Of a DNA stretch of 64,000 bases, positions 34,720 to 44,634 are shown in pieces. The position numbers and the translations under genes are program-made. Each line of letters opens with the position of its first letter. Position 1 is the stretch's first letter. Source of the DNA: Christiangramia salexigens (lineage in GTDB: Bacteria; Bacteroidota; Bacteroidia; Flavobacteriales; Flavobacteriaceae); the NCBI RefSeq assembly GCF_001889005.1, contig NZ_CP018153.1, positions 2,266,501 through 2,330,500 on the forward strand. The letters run 5' to 3'. The notes beneath the pieces were generated by a model. The model was not told the origin of the DNA and ran no database searches. It saw only the letters and a list, made by a program, of their open reading frames with translations.

Positions 34720-36330
34720 TTACCTCACATTTATAGCTTTAAAACTACTTTGATTCCCGGTTCTGTCCACGGCGGTGATCCCAACCTTATTAATCTTTTT
34801 ACCCTGTGAATTTGTATTGGAAACTTCAAGCTCACGGGAATTTGAATTCAGTATCTTATAATCCCAGTTCTCATCTTCATACTGATAGTAAATCACCCAT
34901 CTAAAGACATCGTCCGGTTTGTCATGAGACCAGTTAATAATAATTTTATCATCGCTGTGTTGTGCATTCCATTCTGGTTTTGCAGGACTTTCTGAATCCA
35001 GCCATGGACTTGGCGGAACTATACTTCCATTTTTATATGGCCCGGTGACAAGAGACTTCGCCAGATCCTGATTATTTATTAGCGGACCAATATTCCAGTG
35101 AACCGTTCCCGCATTCTTTTGAAGGATTCCACGTGAGATAAGTATTTGTGAGGCAATCTCCCCCTTATGCTCTTCCTTATCTTCGAGAGCCAGGTTAATT
35201 CCCGGCCAGAGGTGTCTGCCTGCAACATTTTCCGATTCCCACCATCCTAATAACACCGGAAAGCTCTGACCAATTTGCTTGGTTGGCCAGTATAATTGTG
35301 GAGTGAAGTAATCTATCCAGCCTTTGTTCAGCCACAATTTCGCGTCGGCATATAATTCTTCGTACTGATCCATCCCGCTGATCCCTTTAGGAAACCCTGG
35401 ACGCCAAATTCCGAAAGGACTAATCCCGAATTTTACATAGCTTTTTTCAGCTTTGATCTCATCGGCGATCCTTTCAACAAAGTTGTTTACATTCTGTCTT
35501 CGCCAGTCACCTTTGCTAAGTTTACCCCCGGAGTTCAAATATTTTTGCCAGCTCTTTTCATCCGGAAAATCTTTTTTCCCGTTATAGGATGCATAAGGAT
35601 AGAAATAGTCATCAAAATGAACCCCGTCTATATCGTATCTCTTTACAATATCCATAACCACCGCAGCAGAATGATCCTGAACTTTTTTATTTCCGGGATC
35701 CATCCACCACATCCCGTTCTTTAATTCCAAGGTGAGCTCGGGATGAGTCTTAACAATAGATCTTTCTCCAATTTCTTTGGCAGTAGTATGGTGTGCCCGG
35801 TATGGGTTTAGCCAAACATGAAGTTCCATTCCACGTTTATGAGCTTCTTCTATCCAGAATTCCAGTGGATCGTAGTAAGGCTGAGGTGCTTTGCCACTTT
35901 TTCCAGTGAGATAATAAGACCAGGGTTCCAACTCACTATCGTATAAAGCATCTGCCTGCGGACGCACCTGAAGAATTACCGCATTAAAATTTTGCTTTTC
36001 AAGAATTTCCAAAAGCTTCAGCGCTTCTTCTTTTTGTTTTTCGGTTGAAAGCCCTGGTTTTGACGGCCAGTTAATATTCGCTACTGTAGCGATCCAGGCA
36101 GCCCTAAATTCGGTTACATCTAAGGGAGGTGTATTGAAATTGTCCAGATCTTTTTCAGGACCTTCCTGCTCTGCCGGTATATTTTCAGCCGGTTCTTCTG
36201 AAGCCGGCATCTCCTTCGAATTTTGTTCTGTGCTTTTGGAAACCGGCTTTGTTGATTTACAGGAAACCATAAACATGCCAATAATAGCAAGAATCAAAAA
36301 GTAATTTTTATGGGAAGATGTTCTAATCAT
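34720..36330 (-). CDS. GHL10 family glycosyl hydrolase lipoprotein (DigH/YddW-like)
   Basis: A 536-residue lipoprotein (MFMVSC, Cys24) with an acidic low-complexity linker to about residue 70. A TIM-barrel domain then begins EFRAAWIATVANINWPS. Other conserved stretches are VILQVRPQADALYDSELEPWS (split over strand and helix), ELHVWLNPYRAHH, YDIDGVHFDDYFYPYA with two candidate acids, and FGISPFGIWRPG. The C-terminus looks fibronectin-like. The E. coli relative DigH (YddW) cuts peptide-free glycan strands of peptidoglycan, and the murQ and murein-peptide genes around this one support the same use. Confidence 0.88.
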   Translation of the reverse strand: MIRTSSHKNYFLILAIIGMFMVSCKSTKPVSKSTEQNSKEMPASEEPAENIPAEQEGPEKDLDNFNTPPLDVTEFRAAWIATVANINWPSKPGLSTEKQKEEALKLLEILEKQNFNAVILQVRPQADALYDSELEPWSYYLTGKSGKAPQPYYDPLEFWIEEAHKRGMELHVWLNPYRAHHTTAKEIGERSIVKTHPELTLELKNGMWWMDPGNKKVQDHSAAVVMDIVKRYDIDGVHFDDYFYPYASYNGKKDFPDEKSWQKYLNSGGKLSKGDWRRQNVNNFVERIADEIKAEKSYVKFGISPFGIWRPGFPKGISGMDQYEELYADAKLWLNKGWIDYFTPQLYWPTKQIGQSFPVLLGWWESENVAGRHLWPGINLALEDKEEHKGEIASQILISRGILQKNAGTVHWNIGPLINNQDLAKSLVTGPYKNGSIVPPSPWLDSESPAKPEWNAQHSDDKIIINWSHDKPDDVFRWVIYYQYEDENWDYKILNSNSRELEVSNTNSQGKKINKVGITAVDRTGNQSSFKAINVR

Positions 36331-36345
36331 ATAATATTCCTGTTC

Positions 36346-37167
36346 TTATTGTTCCGAATTGTAAGCAGAGATAACCTTTCTCACACTTTTATGTTCCATT
36401 AAAAGTTCGGCAGCTTTTTTCTCATCAATCCCAAGTTCCTCCATGATCATTCTAGTACCTCTGCCAACAAGTTTACTATTGGATAACTGCATGTCTACCA
36501 TTTTATTACCCTTTATTCGTCCAAGTTTTATCATCACCGAAGTAGAGATCATATTTAGTACCATTTTTTGAGCGGTACCGGCTTTCATTCGAGTGCTTCC
36601 GGTAACAAATTCGGGACCGGTAGGCACCTCAATGGCATATTCTGAAGCTTTTCCCAGTGGACTGTTCATGCTGCAGGTAATAGATCCGGTAATAATCTTC
36701 TCGGCTCTGGCTTTTTCAATTCCACCAATCACATACGGTGTAGTTCCCGAAGCTGCAATACCTATCAAAACATCATTTTCTGAAATATCATATTCCCTAA
36801 GATCCTTCCATGCCTGCTGGGTGGCGTCTTCGGCATTTTCAACCGCATTTCTCAGGGCCGTATCACCACCAGCGATCAAACCTATTACAATCCCTGCACT
36901 CACCCCAAAAGTTGGAGGACATTCTGAAGCATCTAAAACCCCAAGTCTTCCACTCGTTCCGGCTCCTATATAAAACAAGCGGCCTCCATTCTCTAGTTTT
37001 GGAACGATCGCATCAACAAGTTTTTCGATTTCCGGCAGTACCTTTTGTACACTTTCAGCAACACTTTTATCCTCTTTATTGATATTGGAGAGTAATTCTG
37101 AAGTACTCATCTTTTCAAGATGATCGTAATTAGAGGTTTTTTCGGTGTCGGGATTATGGGTTTTCAT
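36346..37167 (-). CDS. murQ: N-acetylmuramic acid 6-phosphate etherase
   Basis: A 273-residue SIS-domain lyase removing D-lactate from MurNAc-6-phosphate to give GlcNAc-6-phosphate. Family signature stretches are FYIGAGTSGRLGVLDASECPP and GFVTGSTRMKAGTAQKM-like sequence (here PEFVTGSTRMKAGTAQ), with GIAASGTTPYV between them. The C-terminal helical part is about 25 residues shorter than in E. coli MurQ. It is the first gene of a four-gene operon with gaps of 15, 14 and 12 bases. Confidence 0.96.
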   Translation of the reverse strand: MKTHNPDTEKTSNYDHLEKMSTSELLSNINKEDKSVAESVQKVLPEIEKLVDAIVPKLENGGRLFYIGAGTSGRLGVLDASECPPTFGVSAGIVIGLIAGGDTALRNAVENAEDATQQAWKDLREYDISENDVLIGIAASGTTPYVIGGIEKARAEKIITGSITCSMNSPLGKASEYAIEVPTGPEFVTGSTRMKAGTAQKMVLNMISTSVMIKLGRIKGNKMVDMQLSNSKLVGRGTRMIMEELGIDEKKAAELLMEHKSVRKVISAYNSEQ

Positions 37168-37307
37168 TGGAATAAGTTAACTGATTAAAGGTCTTAATAC
37201 CTGCCTTGGTTGGGCTTTATAAGACTAGCTAAATTTCTGCAACTCTGGTTGATTCCGCAAGAAAAGAAACATAAACTTGAATTTTTATATAAGACTATTA
37301 AATAAAT

Positions 37308-37315
37308 TATATTTG
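37308..37315 (+). promoter_or_regulatory. -7 box (TATATTTG) for lepA
   Basis: An exact TANNTTTG 51 bases before the lepA ATG. Confidence 0.5.
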
Positions 37316-37366
37316 TACTCTTAAATTCCACTTATTTATAAAGGGATTTAGATTCAAAAACTGGAG

Positions 37367-39163
37367 ATGAAGAATATTCGAAACTTTTGCATAATAGCTC
37401 ATATTGATCATGGAAAAAGTACCCTGGCAGACAGGCTACTGGATTTTACAGGTTCTGTGACCGATAGAGAAAAACAGGAACAACTTTTAGATAGCATGGA
37501 CCTTGAACGCGAACGCGGGATCACTATTAAATCACATGCTATACAAATGGATTATATACATGAAGGCGAAGAATTTGTTCTAAACCTTATTGATACTCCC
37601 GGTCACGTGGATTTCTCTTATGAAGTTTCAAGATCTATCGCTGCATGTGAAGGAGCGTTACTGGTAGTAGATGCTGCACAAAGTATTCAGGCTCAAACGA
37701 TCTCCAATCTTTATCTGGCTTTGGAAAACGATCTTGAGATCATACCGGTTCTTAACAAGGTGGATCTTCCAAGTGCAAATCCGGAAGAAGTTACAGACGA
37801 TATTGTAGATCTTTTGGGATGCGATGCTTCAGATGTAATTCCAGCAAGTGCAAAAACAGGGCTTGGTATTCAGGAAATTCTGGATGCAATCATCAAGCGT
37901 ATTCCTGCTCCAAGTGGAAAAGTAGATGCACCATTAAGAGCCTTGATATTTGATTCGGTTTATAATCCTTTTAGAGGAGTGGAAACATTCTTTAGGGTTA
38001 TTAATGGTACAATAAAAAAAGGTCAGCAAATTAAGTTCGTAAATACGAATAAGAACTATTATGCCGATGAAGTTGGAACGCTTAAACTGAAGCAGTTCCC
38101 TAAAAAAGAAATAAAAACAGGGGATGTGGGTTACCTCATCACAGGGATCAAAGATGCCCGTGAAGTAAAGGTTGGTGATACGATCACCGATGCTCAACAT
38201 CCAACCACAGAGGCTGTAGCCGGTTTTGAAGATGTGAAACCAATGGTATTTGCAGGTATATATCCCGTAGATACAGAAGAATATGAAGAGCTAAGGGCTT
38301 CCATGGAGAAACTTCAGCTGAATGATGCTTCTCTGGTATTTGCTCCGGAAAGTTCTGCGGCATTAGGATTCGGTTTCCGTTGTGGATTCCTGGGGATGTT
38401 ACACCTGGAGATCATACAGGAACGTCTTGAGCGTGAATTTGATATGACGGTGATCACCACGGTACCTAACGTATCCTATTATGCTTATACCAATAAACAT
38501 CCGAATGACCTTATTCTTGTAAATAACCCTTCAGATCTTCCTGAACCATCAACTTTGAATAGGGTGGAAGAGCCTTATATAAAAGCTAGTATTATCACAA
38601 AAGCTGATTTTGTGGGGCCGGTAATGTCACTTTGTATCGAAAAACGAGGTGAGATCACCAATCAGACATATCTGACTCCTGAGAGAGTAGAGCTTACTTT
38701 TGATATGCCTCTTGCCGAGATCGTATTCGATTTCTATGACAGGCTAAAAACGGTATCCAGGGGATACGCATCTTTCGATTATTCACCAATTGGAATGAGA
38801 GAATCAAAACTTGTAAAAGTTGACGTTCTGCTTAACGCCAATAAAGTGGATGCGCTTTCAGCATTACTTCACGTGGATAATGCTTATGACATTGGTAAGA
38901 AAATGTGTGAAAAGCTTAAGGAATTAATTCCAAGACAACAATTTGATATTCCGATCCAGGCGGCCATAGGAGCGAAGATCATCGCCAGAGAAACCGTTAA
39001 GGCTCTTAGAAAGGATGTAACTGCAAAATGTTATGGTGGAGATATTTCCCGTAAGAGAAAACTTCTTGAAAAGCAGAAAAAAGGTAAAAAACGTATGCGC
39101 CAGGTGGGTAACGTAGAGATCCCGCAGGAAGCATTTATGGCTGTACTTAAGCTAAACGACTAA
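37367..39163 (+). CDS. lepA: elongation factor 4 (LepA)
   Basis: A 598-residue translational GTPase with EF-G-like domains. G1 is [10 protein letters not shown]2 contains [10 protein letters not shown]3 is DTPGHVDF, G4 is NKVD. The LepA-specific C-terminal domain contains [26 protein letters not shown], given here as two adjoining motifs. EF4 can promote back-translocation and aids ribosome function under stress. It has full length with normal ends, its own -7 box and a terminator. Confidence 0.97.
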   Translation: MKNIRNFCIIAHIDHGKSTLADRLLDFTGSVTDREKQEQLLDSMDLERERGITIKSHAIQMDYIHEGEEFVLNLIDTPGHVDFSYEVSRSIAACEGALLVVDAAQSIQAQTISNLYLALENDLEIIPVLNKVDLPSANPEEVTDDIVDLLGCDASDVIPASAKTGLGIQEILDAIIKRIPAPSGKVDAPLRALIFDSVYNPFRGVETFFRVINGTIKKGQQIKFVNTNKNYYADEVGTLKLKQFPKKEIKTGDVGYLITGIKDAREVKVGDTITDAQHPTTEAVAGFEDVKPMVFAGIYPVDTEEYEELRASMEKLQLNDASLVFAPESSAALGFGFRCGFLGMLHLEIIQERLEREFDMTVITTVPNVSYYAYTNKHPNDLILVNNPSDLPEPSTLNRVEEPYIKASIITKADFVGPVMSLCIEKRGEITNQTYLTPERVELTFDMPLAEIVFDFYDRLKTVSRGYASFDYSPIGMRESKLVKVDVLLNANKVDALSALLHVDNAYDIGKKMCEKLKELIPRQQFDIPIQAAIGAKIIARETVKALRKDVTAKCYGGDISRKRKLLEKQKKGKKRMRQVGNVEIPQEAFMAVLKLND

Positions 39164-39187
39164 ACAGCATTTTTTACTGTTAGATAC

Positions 39188-39225
39188 TAAACCTCAGAGA
39201 TTCAATATTTCTGAGGTTTTCTTTT
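39188..39225 (+). terminator. Terminator after lepA
   Basis: AAACCTCAGA and TCTGAGGTTT pair around an 11-base loop and are followed by TCTTTTG. Confidence 0.75.
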
Positions 39226-39277
39226 GTTCCACTATTTTTTAATTTTGTAATTCTCAATTCAAATGGAAAGATAGATT

Positions 39278-40036
39278 ATGGCAGGACATAGTAAATGGGC
39301 AAATATAAAGCACCGTAAAGGCGCGCAGGATAAAAAACGTGCTAAGCAATTCACTCGTGCAATTAAGGAAATTACAGTAGCTGTAAAAGAAGGAGGCGGA
39401 CCGGATCCCGAATCCAATCCGGCTCTGAGAAATGCTATTTCCAATGCCAAGGGTGTAAATATGCCTAAGGATACTATCGAGAGAGCCATTAAAAAGGCCA
39501 GTGGTGCAGATGCAGATAACTATGAAACTGTCACCTTTGAAGGTTACGGCCCTAACGGGATCGCATTCTTTATAGAATGTACTACAGACAATACCAATAG
39601 AACAGTAGCTTCTGTGCGATCTATATTTTCCAAGAACGGTGGAAATCTTGGAACCAATGGTTCATTAGAGTTCCTTTTTGATAAGAAAGGTGTTTTCGTG
39701 ATAGAAAAGGAAAATATTGAGATGAACCTGGATGAATTCGAATTGGAGCTCATCGAAGGCGGAGCCACCAAATTTGAAAAAGACGACGATTATCTTACCG
39801 TATATACAGAATTTACCGACTTTGGATTAATGTCCTCCAAACTTGAAACAATGGGAATTGAGGTTAAAAATTCTGAAGTACAGCGAATTCCTTTAAATAC
39901 TGTAGAATTAGAAGTTGAAAATGCCAAGAAAATCCTGAACCTCGCCGAAAAATTTGAAGACGATGACGACGTTCAGAACGTTTATCATAACATGGAAATC
40001 ACAGATGACCTAATCGATGAAATGGAGAACGAATAA
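39278..40036 (+). CDS. YebC/PmpR family regulatory protein
   Basis: A 252-residue protein starting MAGHSKWANIKHRKGAQDKKR, the strongly conserved N-terminus of YebC. NPALRNAISNAKGVNMPKDTIERAIKKA continues the first domain. GYGPNGIAFFIECTTDNTNRT marks the second domain. YebC proteins are DNA-binding regulators in some species and are also reported to relieve ribosome stalling. The protein is slightly longer than usual because of an acidic tail (EDDDDVQNV). Convergent with the antiporter gene at a one-base gap. Confidence 0.95.
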   Translation: MAGHSKWANIKHRKGAQDKKRAKQFTRAIKEITVAVKEGGGPDPESNPALRNAISNAKGVNMPKDTIERAIKKASGADADNYETVTFEGYGPNGIAFFIECTTDNTNRTVASVRSIFSKNGGNLGTNGSLEFLFDKKGVFVIEKENIEMNLDEFELELIEGGATKFEKDDDYLTVYTEFTDFGLMSSKLETMGIEVKNSEVQRIPLNTVELEVENAKKILNLAEKFEDDDDVQNVYHNMEITDDLIDEMENE

Positions 40037-40037
40037 T

Positions 40038-41909
40038 TTATTCCTTTTCCATTTCTGCATCCTCAGATTTTTCCAATTCCTCTTCTTCATCCTGATCCAT
40101 TTGTTTACCGAGGTAAACGAATTTAAAGTCTTCTTCGATTTCTACCTCCATACTGTTGGATGGAATGATGCTTAATTCTCCTTCACCATTCTTAACGAAA
40201 AGTGGGATAATGTCCGGATCGGTCTTACTTATTTCAATTAAGCCTTCGTAATGCTCTTTAGAATTAAGGTTAAGCTCATGAATAGCATCATACTTTCTGG
40301 CAAGATTGGTTAGTTTTATATAATCATCGGTTTGAGAAAAGAGCCCTTCTTTAGGATTCTTTTCCGGATCGTACATCTCATCTGGAGATACAACCCTGAA
40401 GGAACCATTCTCACCAAAGTGCTTTTTAAACTTTTTGATCGCGTTGGTGTTCACCTCTGTGTTTCCCGTCATGGCCATTAAATAACCCACATCACTAAGC
40501 TCGATATTATTTATAAGATCATCTGAGTAAACGTTTTCCTGAATGGCATCAAGTCCCATTTCACGTGCTTTTCTGATATTCTCTCCATTGCTGTCTACAA
40601 GTACAACGTGTCTCTTATTCTTCATTAAATATGAGCCTATAAGTCTTGAGATTGTTGAAGCACCAATTATTAAAATACCCTGTGAATTCTGAAGAAATAC
40701 CCCAACCAGTTTTGCAAATAACCTTGCCGTAGTAGCATTAAGCAATACTGTTCCAAGCACGATCATAAATACAAGCGGCGTGATATACTGAGCTCCTTCA
40801 ACTCCCTGACTGGCCAGTTCCAGACCAAATAGAGAAGCAATACCTGCCGCCACGATACCTCGCGGTCCAACCCAGCTTATAAAAAGTTTTTCATTGAATT
40901 TTAAGGATGAGCCAATACTGCTTACAAATACGCCAATAGGACGAATTACCAGTACCACAGTAGCAAATAAGATCAAAGCATTTACATTATAAACCAGCAT
41001 AAGATCCTCTATGTTGATGTTTGCTGCCAATAGTATAAAGAGTATCGAAATAAGCAATACACTTAAAGATTCCTTGAAGTATAACAGCTCTTTAAGGTTT
41101 GGTAGATTTATATTACCCATCACCATTCCCATTACTACTACTGCTAAAAGTCCGCTTTCGTGGGCAAACAGGTCGGCCAATACGAATACTCCAAGCACTG
41201 CGGCCAGAGTAAGTACATTAAGCAGGTAATGGGGGATCACATTTTTCTTAATCGCAAAGGCAAGGGCATGGGCAAAGGTGAATCCAAAGGTAAAACCGAA
41301 CAATACGATTTTCCCGAATTCAAGCAAGGCAGTTTCAGTAAATTCTGTACCTGTTCCGGCACTTATAAATTCGAACATTAAAACTGCTACCAAAGCACCG
41401 ATAGGATCAATAAGAATTCCTTCCCATTTTAGAATAGCAGAAACATCTTTTTTCAATGGAATATTCCGCAGGATAGGAGTGATCACAGTTGGTCCCGTAA
41501 CTATAATAAGCGCCGCAAATAAGAAAGATATCTGCCAGCTAAGGTCAAATATAAAGTGAGCTGATATCCCTGCTAACACGAAGGTTACAAAAACCGCAAC
41601 TGTAATAAGTTTAACGATTACAGGGCCTACATTTAAAACCTCTCCCTTTCTTAAGGTTAAACCACCTTCAAAAAGAATGATCCCAATTGCCAGGGAAACA
41701 AAGTAAAATAAACTTTCTCCGGGAAATAACCCTGAACTCCCATTCCAAATGGGCTCAATAAGTTTTCTACCATCCTCCGTGAATAATGTGGAAATAGGTC
41801 CAACAGAAAGACCAACCAGGATCAAGGGTAAGATCGCAGGAATTTTTAATCTCCAGGCTAACCATTGCGCCAATATTCCTAAAATTATTATACCTGCTAA
41901 TTCAACCAT
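40038..41909 (-). CDS. CPA-type cation:proton antiporter with TrkA-N/RCK domain
   Basis: A 623-residue inner-membrane protein. About twelve helices fill residues 1-400 (for example GIILFEGGLTLRKGEV and VTGPTVITPILRNIP, which carry antiporter core residues; SWVGPRGIVAAGIASLFG follows). A cytoplasmic Rossmann domain then begins ILIIGASTISRLIGSYL and ends VDSNGENIRKAREMG. The acidic C-terminal tail is Glu/Asp-rich. It resembles NhaP/KefB-like exchangers controlled by nucleotide. Whether it moves Na+ or K+ is not visible from sequence. Confidence 0.9.
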   Translation of the reverse strand: MVELAGIIILGILAQWLAWRLKIPAILPLILVGLSVGPISTLFTEDGRKLIEPIWNGSSGLFPGESLFYFVSLAIGIILFEGGLTLRKGEVLNVGPVIVKLITVAVFVTFVLAGISAHFIFDLSWQISFLFAALIIVTGPTVITPILRNIPLKKDVSAILKWEGILIDPIGALVAVLMFEFISAGTGTEFTETALLEFGKIVLFGFTFGFTFAHALAFAIKKNVIPHYLLNVLTLAAVLGVFVLADLFAHESGLLAVVVMGMVMGNINLPNLKELLYFKESLSVLLISILFILLAANINIEDLMLVYNVNALILFATVVLVIRPIGVFVSSIGSSLKFNEKLFISWVGPRGIVAAGIASLFGLELASQGVEGAQYITPLVFMIVLGTVLLNATTARLFAKLVGVFLQNSQGILIIGASTISRLIGSYLMKNKRHVVLVDSNGENIRKAREMGLDAIQENVYSDDLINNIELSDVGYLMAMTGNTEVNTNAIKKFKKHFGENGSFRVVSPDEMYDPEKNPKEGLFSQTDDYIKLTNLARKYDAIHELNLNSKEHYEGLIEISKTDPDIIPLFVKNGEGELSIIPSNSMEVEIEEDFKFVYLGKQMDQDEEEELEKSEDAEMEKE

Positions 41910-42075
41910 GTGTTTCTCCTTTGCTTGTGAAAGCTAAAAATATTAAAAATGTTTAACTATGAAAGCTTCTTGCCATCAAGCATTTCGATAAAAATATGTT
42001 GTTAAATGAATTGCAATTAATTCAAATTCCTTTATAGATTTTCTATTTTGCAGTGGAATTTTTAAAAAATTGATA

Positions 42076-42939
42076 ATGAAGCTCTATCCAATCGAAGCCG
42101 GAAACTTCAAACTCGATGGCGGTGCAATGTTCGGAGTTGTACCTAAAAGCCTGTGGACGAGGACCAATCCGGCAGATTCTAATAATATGATAGATATTGC
42201 CGCCCGTTGTCTTTTAATCGAAGACGGGGACAGATTAATCCTTATAGATACGGGGATGGGGGATAAGCAAAGTGACAAATTCTTTAGTTATTATTTCCCG
42301 TGGGGAGACGACAATATAGATAAATCCTTAAAAAAATATGGTTTTCACCGTGATGATATTACTGATGTTTTCATGACACACCTGCATTTTGATCATTGTG
42401 GAGGTTGTATAAAATGGAATAAAGACAGAACAGGCTATGAACCCGCCTTTAAAAATGCCCGATTTTGGAGTAATAAAGATCATTGGGACTGGGCAACAAA
42501 TCCGAACGATCGCGAAAAGGCATCCTTTTTGAAAGAGAATATCTTACCAATGGAAGATACAGGACGCCTGCATTTTATTGATAAAAACGGAAGCAAAAGC
42601 CTGTCTAAAGCAGATGATCTTGGTTTTGATGTCTTATTTGTAGATGGACATACCGATAAACAAATGATCCCACATATCAATTATAAGGGTAAAAAACTAG
42701 TATTTATGGCAGATCTGCTTCCAACTGCGGGCCATATCCCACTGCCATACGTAATGGGTTACGATACTCGTCCTCTTTTAACGCTTCCCGAAAAGAAGGC
42801 TTTTCTGGAAACTGCGGCAAACGAAAATTTTTATCTATTCATGGAGCATGATGCCCATAATGAAATAATTACCCTGAAACATACAGAAAAAGGGGTACGA
42901 CATGACCAAAGCTTTACATTCAACGAAATATTTAATTAA
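42076..42939 (+). CDS. MBL-fold metallo-hydrolase
   Basis: A 287-residue metallo-beta-lactamase-fold enzyme without signal peptide. The metal-binding motif is MTHLHFDHCGG. Other ligands are in FVDGHTDKQ (Asp/His) and MEHDAHNE (His). The LIDTGMGDK strand and GWAxNP-like DWATNPNDRE resemble lactonase-like members, but the substrate is open. The frame could start at TTG 42070 (MI added); I prefer ATG 42076. It lies 6 bases before the S8 peptidase gene, so it is the first gene of a three-gene operon. Confidence 0.88.
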   Translation: MKLYPIEAGNFKLDGGAMFGVVPKSLWTRTNPADSNNMIDIAARCLLIEDGDRLILIDTGMGDKQSDKFFSYYFPWGDDNIDKSLKKYGFHRDDITDVFMTHLHFDHCGGCIKWNKDRTGYEPAFKNARFWSNKDHWDWATNPNDREKASFLKENILPMEDTGRLHFIDKNGSKSLSKADDLGFDVLFVDGHTDKQMIPHINYKGKKLVFMADLLPTAGHIPLPYVMGYDTRPLLTLPEKKAFLETAANENFYLFMEHDAHNEIITLKHTEKGVRHDQSFTFNEIFN

Positions 42940-42945
42940 TATCCT

Positions 42946-44631
42946 ATGAGAATACCGGTTTATAAATCTTTTTTATCCCTCTTCGCTGCAGCAATACTAA
43001 CGGGTTGTAGCAGTACCTCTCCCAAGATCGTTTCCACTCCGATAGAAAATATCGATTCCATTCCTTTAAAGATAACAGATCTAAGTGAGGACGAATTAAA
43101 GGTATGGGGAGAAGCAGATCTAACTAGAGATACCATACCAGGAATGAGCGTACAGAAAGCTTATTCTGAGATCATAAAGAATAATAAACCTTCAACAGTT
43201 ATAGTTGGAGTTATAGATAGTGGGGTAGATATAGATCATGAAGACCTTAAAGCTGTTATCTGGACTAATAGCGATGAAATCCCGGGTAATAGAAAAGATG
43301 ATGACAAAAATGGCTATATAGATGATATCCATGGTTGGAATTTCCTTGGCGATGCCGTGAAAGAAAATATGGAATATACCCGAATTTATAAGCGGTTAAA
43401 GCCAAAATTTGAAGGCAAAGCAGAAAGCAGTATCAGCACTGCTAATAGAAAAGAATACAATCTCTACCTTGAGGCAAAGGCAGAATATGAAAAAGAATAT
43501 AACGATGCCGTAAAGACCAGAGACCAGTATCTTCAGATAAAACAGCAATTAACTGCAGCCCATAAAGCTGTGGCTAAAGAACTGGGGACTGAGGATTATA
43601 CAAGTAAACAACTTTCTGAATATAAGCCAGAGACACAACAATTGCAGCAGTATAAATCCATGCTGACCCAAATTCAGAATAACGTAAATGAAAATATTCC
43701 AAAAGCATTAAAAGAGCTTGATGATGCCATCGATTATTTTGCAGGGCGTTTGGATACTCATTTCAATATGGAGCTTGATGGTCGTGCAAAAACAGGGGAT
43801 GATCCTTACGATATCACCGATACCGATTATGGTAATAATCAGGTATCAGGTCCGGATCCTAAAAAAGAAGATACCAAACATGGTACCCATGTTGCCGGAA
43901 TTATAGCTGCCAATCGTTCAAACAATATAGGGATCAAAGGAGTAGCTAATAACGCCAAAATCCTTGTGGTAAGAGCTGTACCCGATGGTGATGAATATGA
44001 TAAGGATATCGCATTAGGTATTAGATATGCGGTAGACAATGGTGCAAAAGTGATCAATACCAGTTTTGGAAAATATTTTTCAACCAATCCGGAATGGGTA
44101 ATAGATGCGATCAAGTATGCTGCCGAAAAAGATGTGTTGATCGTGAATGCTGCCGGTAACGAAGGTCTTGATCTGGATAAGAAAAGGGTTTATCCAAATG
44201 ATCAGGATCCTGAAGCAACTCAGGAGATTGCAGATAATTTCTTAACCGTAGGGGCTTTGAATTATGAATATGGTTCTGGTCTTGTAGCCGATTTTTCTAA
44301 TTACGGTAAGGCAAATGTGGACGTTTTCGCACCGGGTACAAAGATCTGGTCTACAACACCAAATAACGAATACGAATACTTACAGGGAACCTCTATGGCA
44401 GCACCTGCAGTAGCCGGTATAGCTTCTATTATTAGAGGATATTATCCAAATCTAACTGCAGCACAGGTTAAGCAAGTGATCATGGATAGTGGTCTTAGCA
44501 CAACAGCAAGCGTAATCGTTGGAGGTGACCGAAATAATACTCAAAAATTTCAGAATTTATCCACTTCAGGCAAAATGGTGAATCTCTATAATGCATTAAT
44601 TTTAGCCGATCAAATCTCAAAAAACAAATAA
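42946..44631 (+). CDS. subtilisin-like S8 peptidase lipoprotein
   Basis: A 561-residue lipoprotein (ILTGC, Cys21). The S8 triad is complete: Asp91 in VIDSGVDIDHED, His312 in KHGTHVAGI, Ser483 in QGTSMAAPAVAG, with the oxyanion Asn in NAAGNEG (about 405). The 220-residue distance between Asp and His is unusually long. Residues about 145-270 form a helical, Lys/Glu/Gln-rich insertion that may be a substrate or partner arm. There is no long propeptide. It sits between an MBL hydrolase and an M1 peptidase gene. Confidence 0.94.
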   Translation: MRIPVYKSFLSLFAAAILTGCSSTSPKIVSTPIENIDSIPLKITDLSEDELKVWGEADLTRDTIPGMSVQKAYSEIIKNNKPSTVIVGVIDSGVDIDHEDLKAVIWTNSDEIPGNRKDDDKNGYIDDIHGWNFLGDAVKENMEYTRIYKRLKPKFEGKAESSISTANRKEYNLYLEAKAEYEKEYNDAVKTRDQYLQIKQQLTAAHKAVAKELGTEDYTSKQLSEYKPETQQLQQYKSMLTQIQNNVNENIPKALKELDDAIDYFAGRLDTHFNMELDGRAKTGDDPYDITDTDYGNNQVSGPDPKKEDTKHGTHVAGIIAANRSNNIGIKGVANNAKILVVRAVPDGDEYDKDIALGIRYAVDNGAKVINTSFGKYFSTNPEWVIDAIKYAAEKDVLIVNAAGNEGLDLDKKRVYPNDQDPEATQEIADNFLTVGALNYEYGSGLVADFSNYGKANVDVFAPGTKIWSTTPNNEYEYLQGTSMAAPAVAGIASIIRGYYPNLTAAQVKQVIMDSGLSTTASVIVGGDRNNTQKFQNLSTSGKMVNLYNALILADQISKNK

Positions 44632-44634
44632 GAA

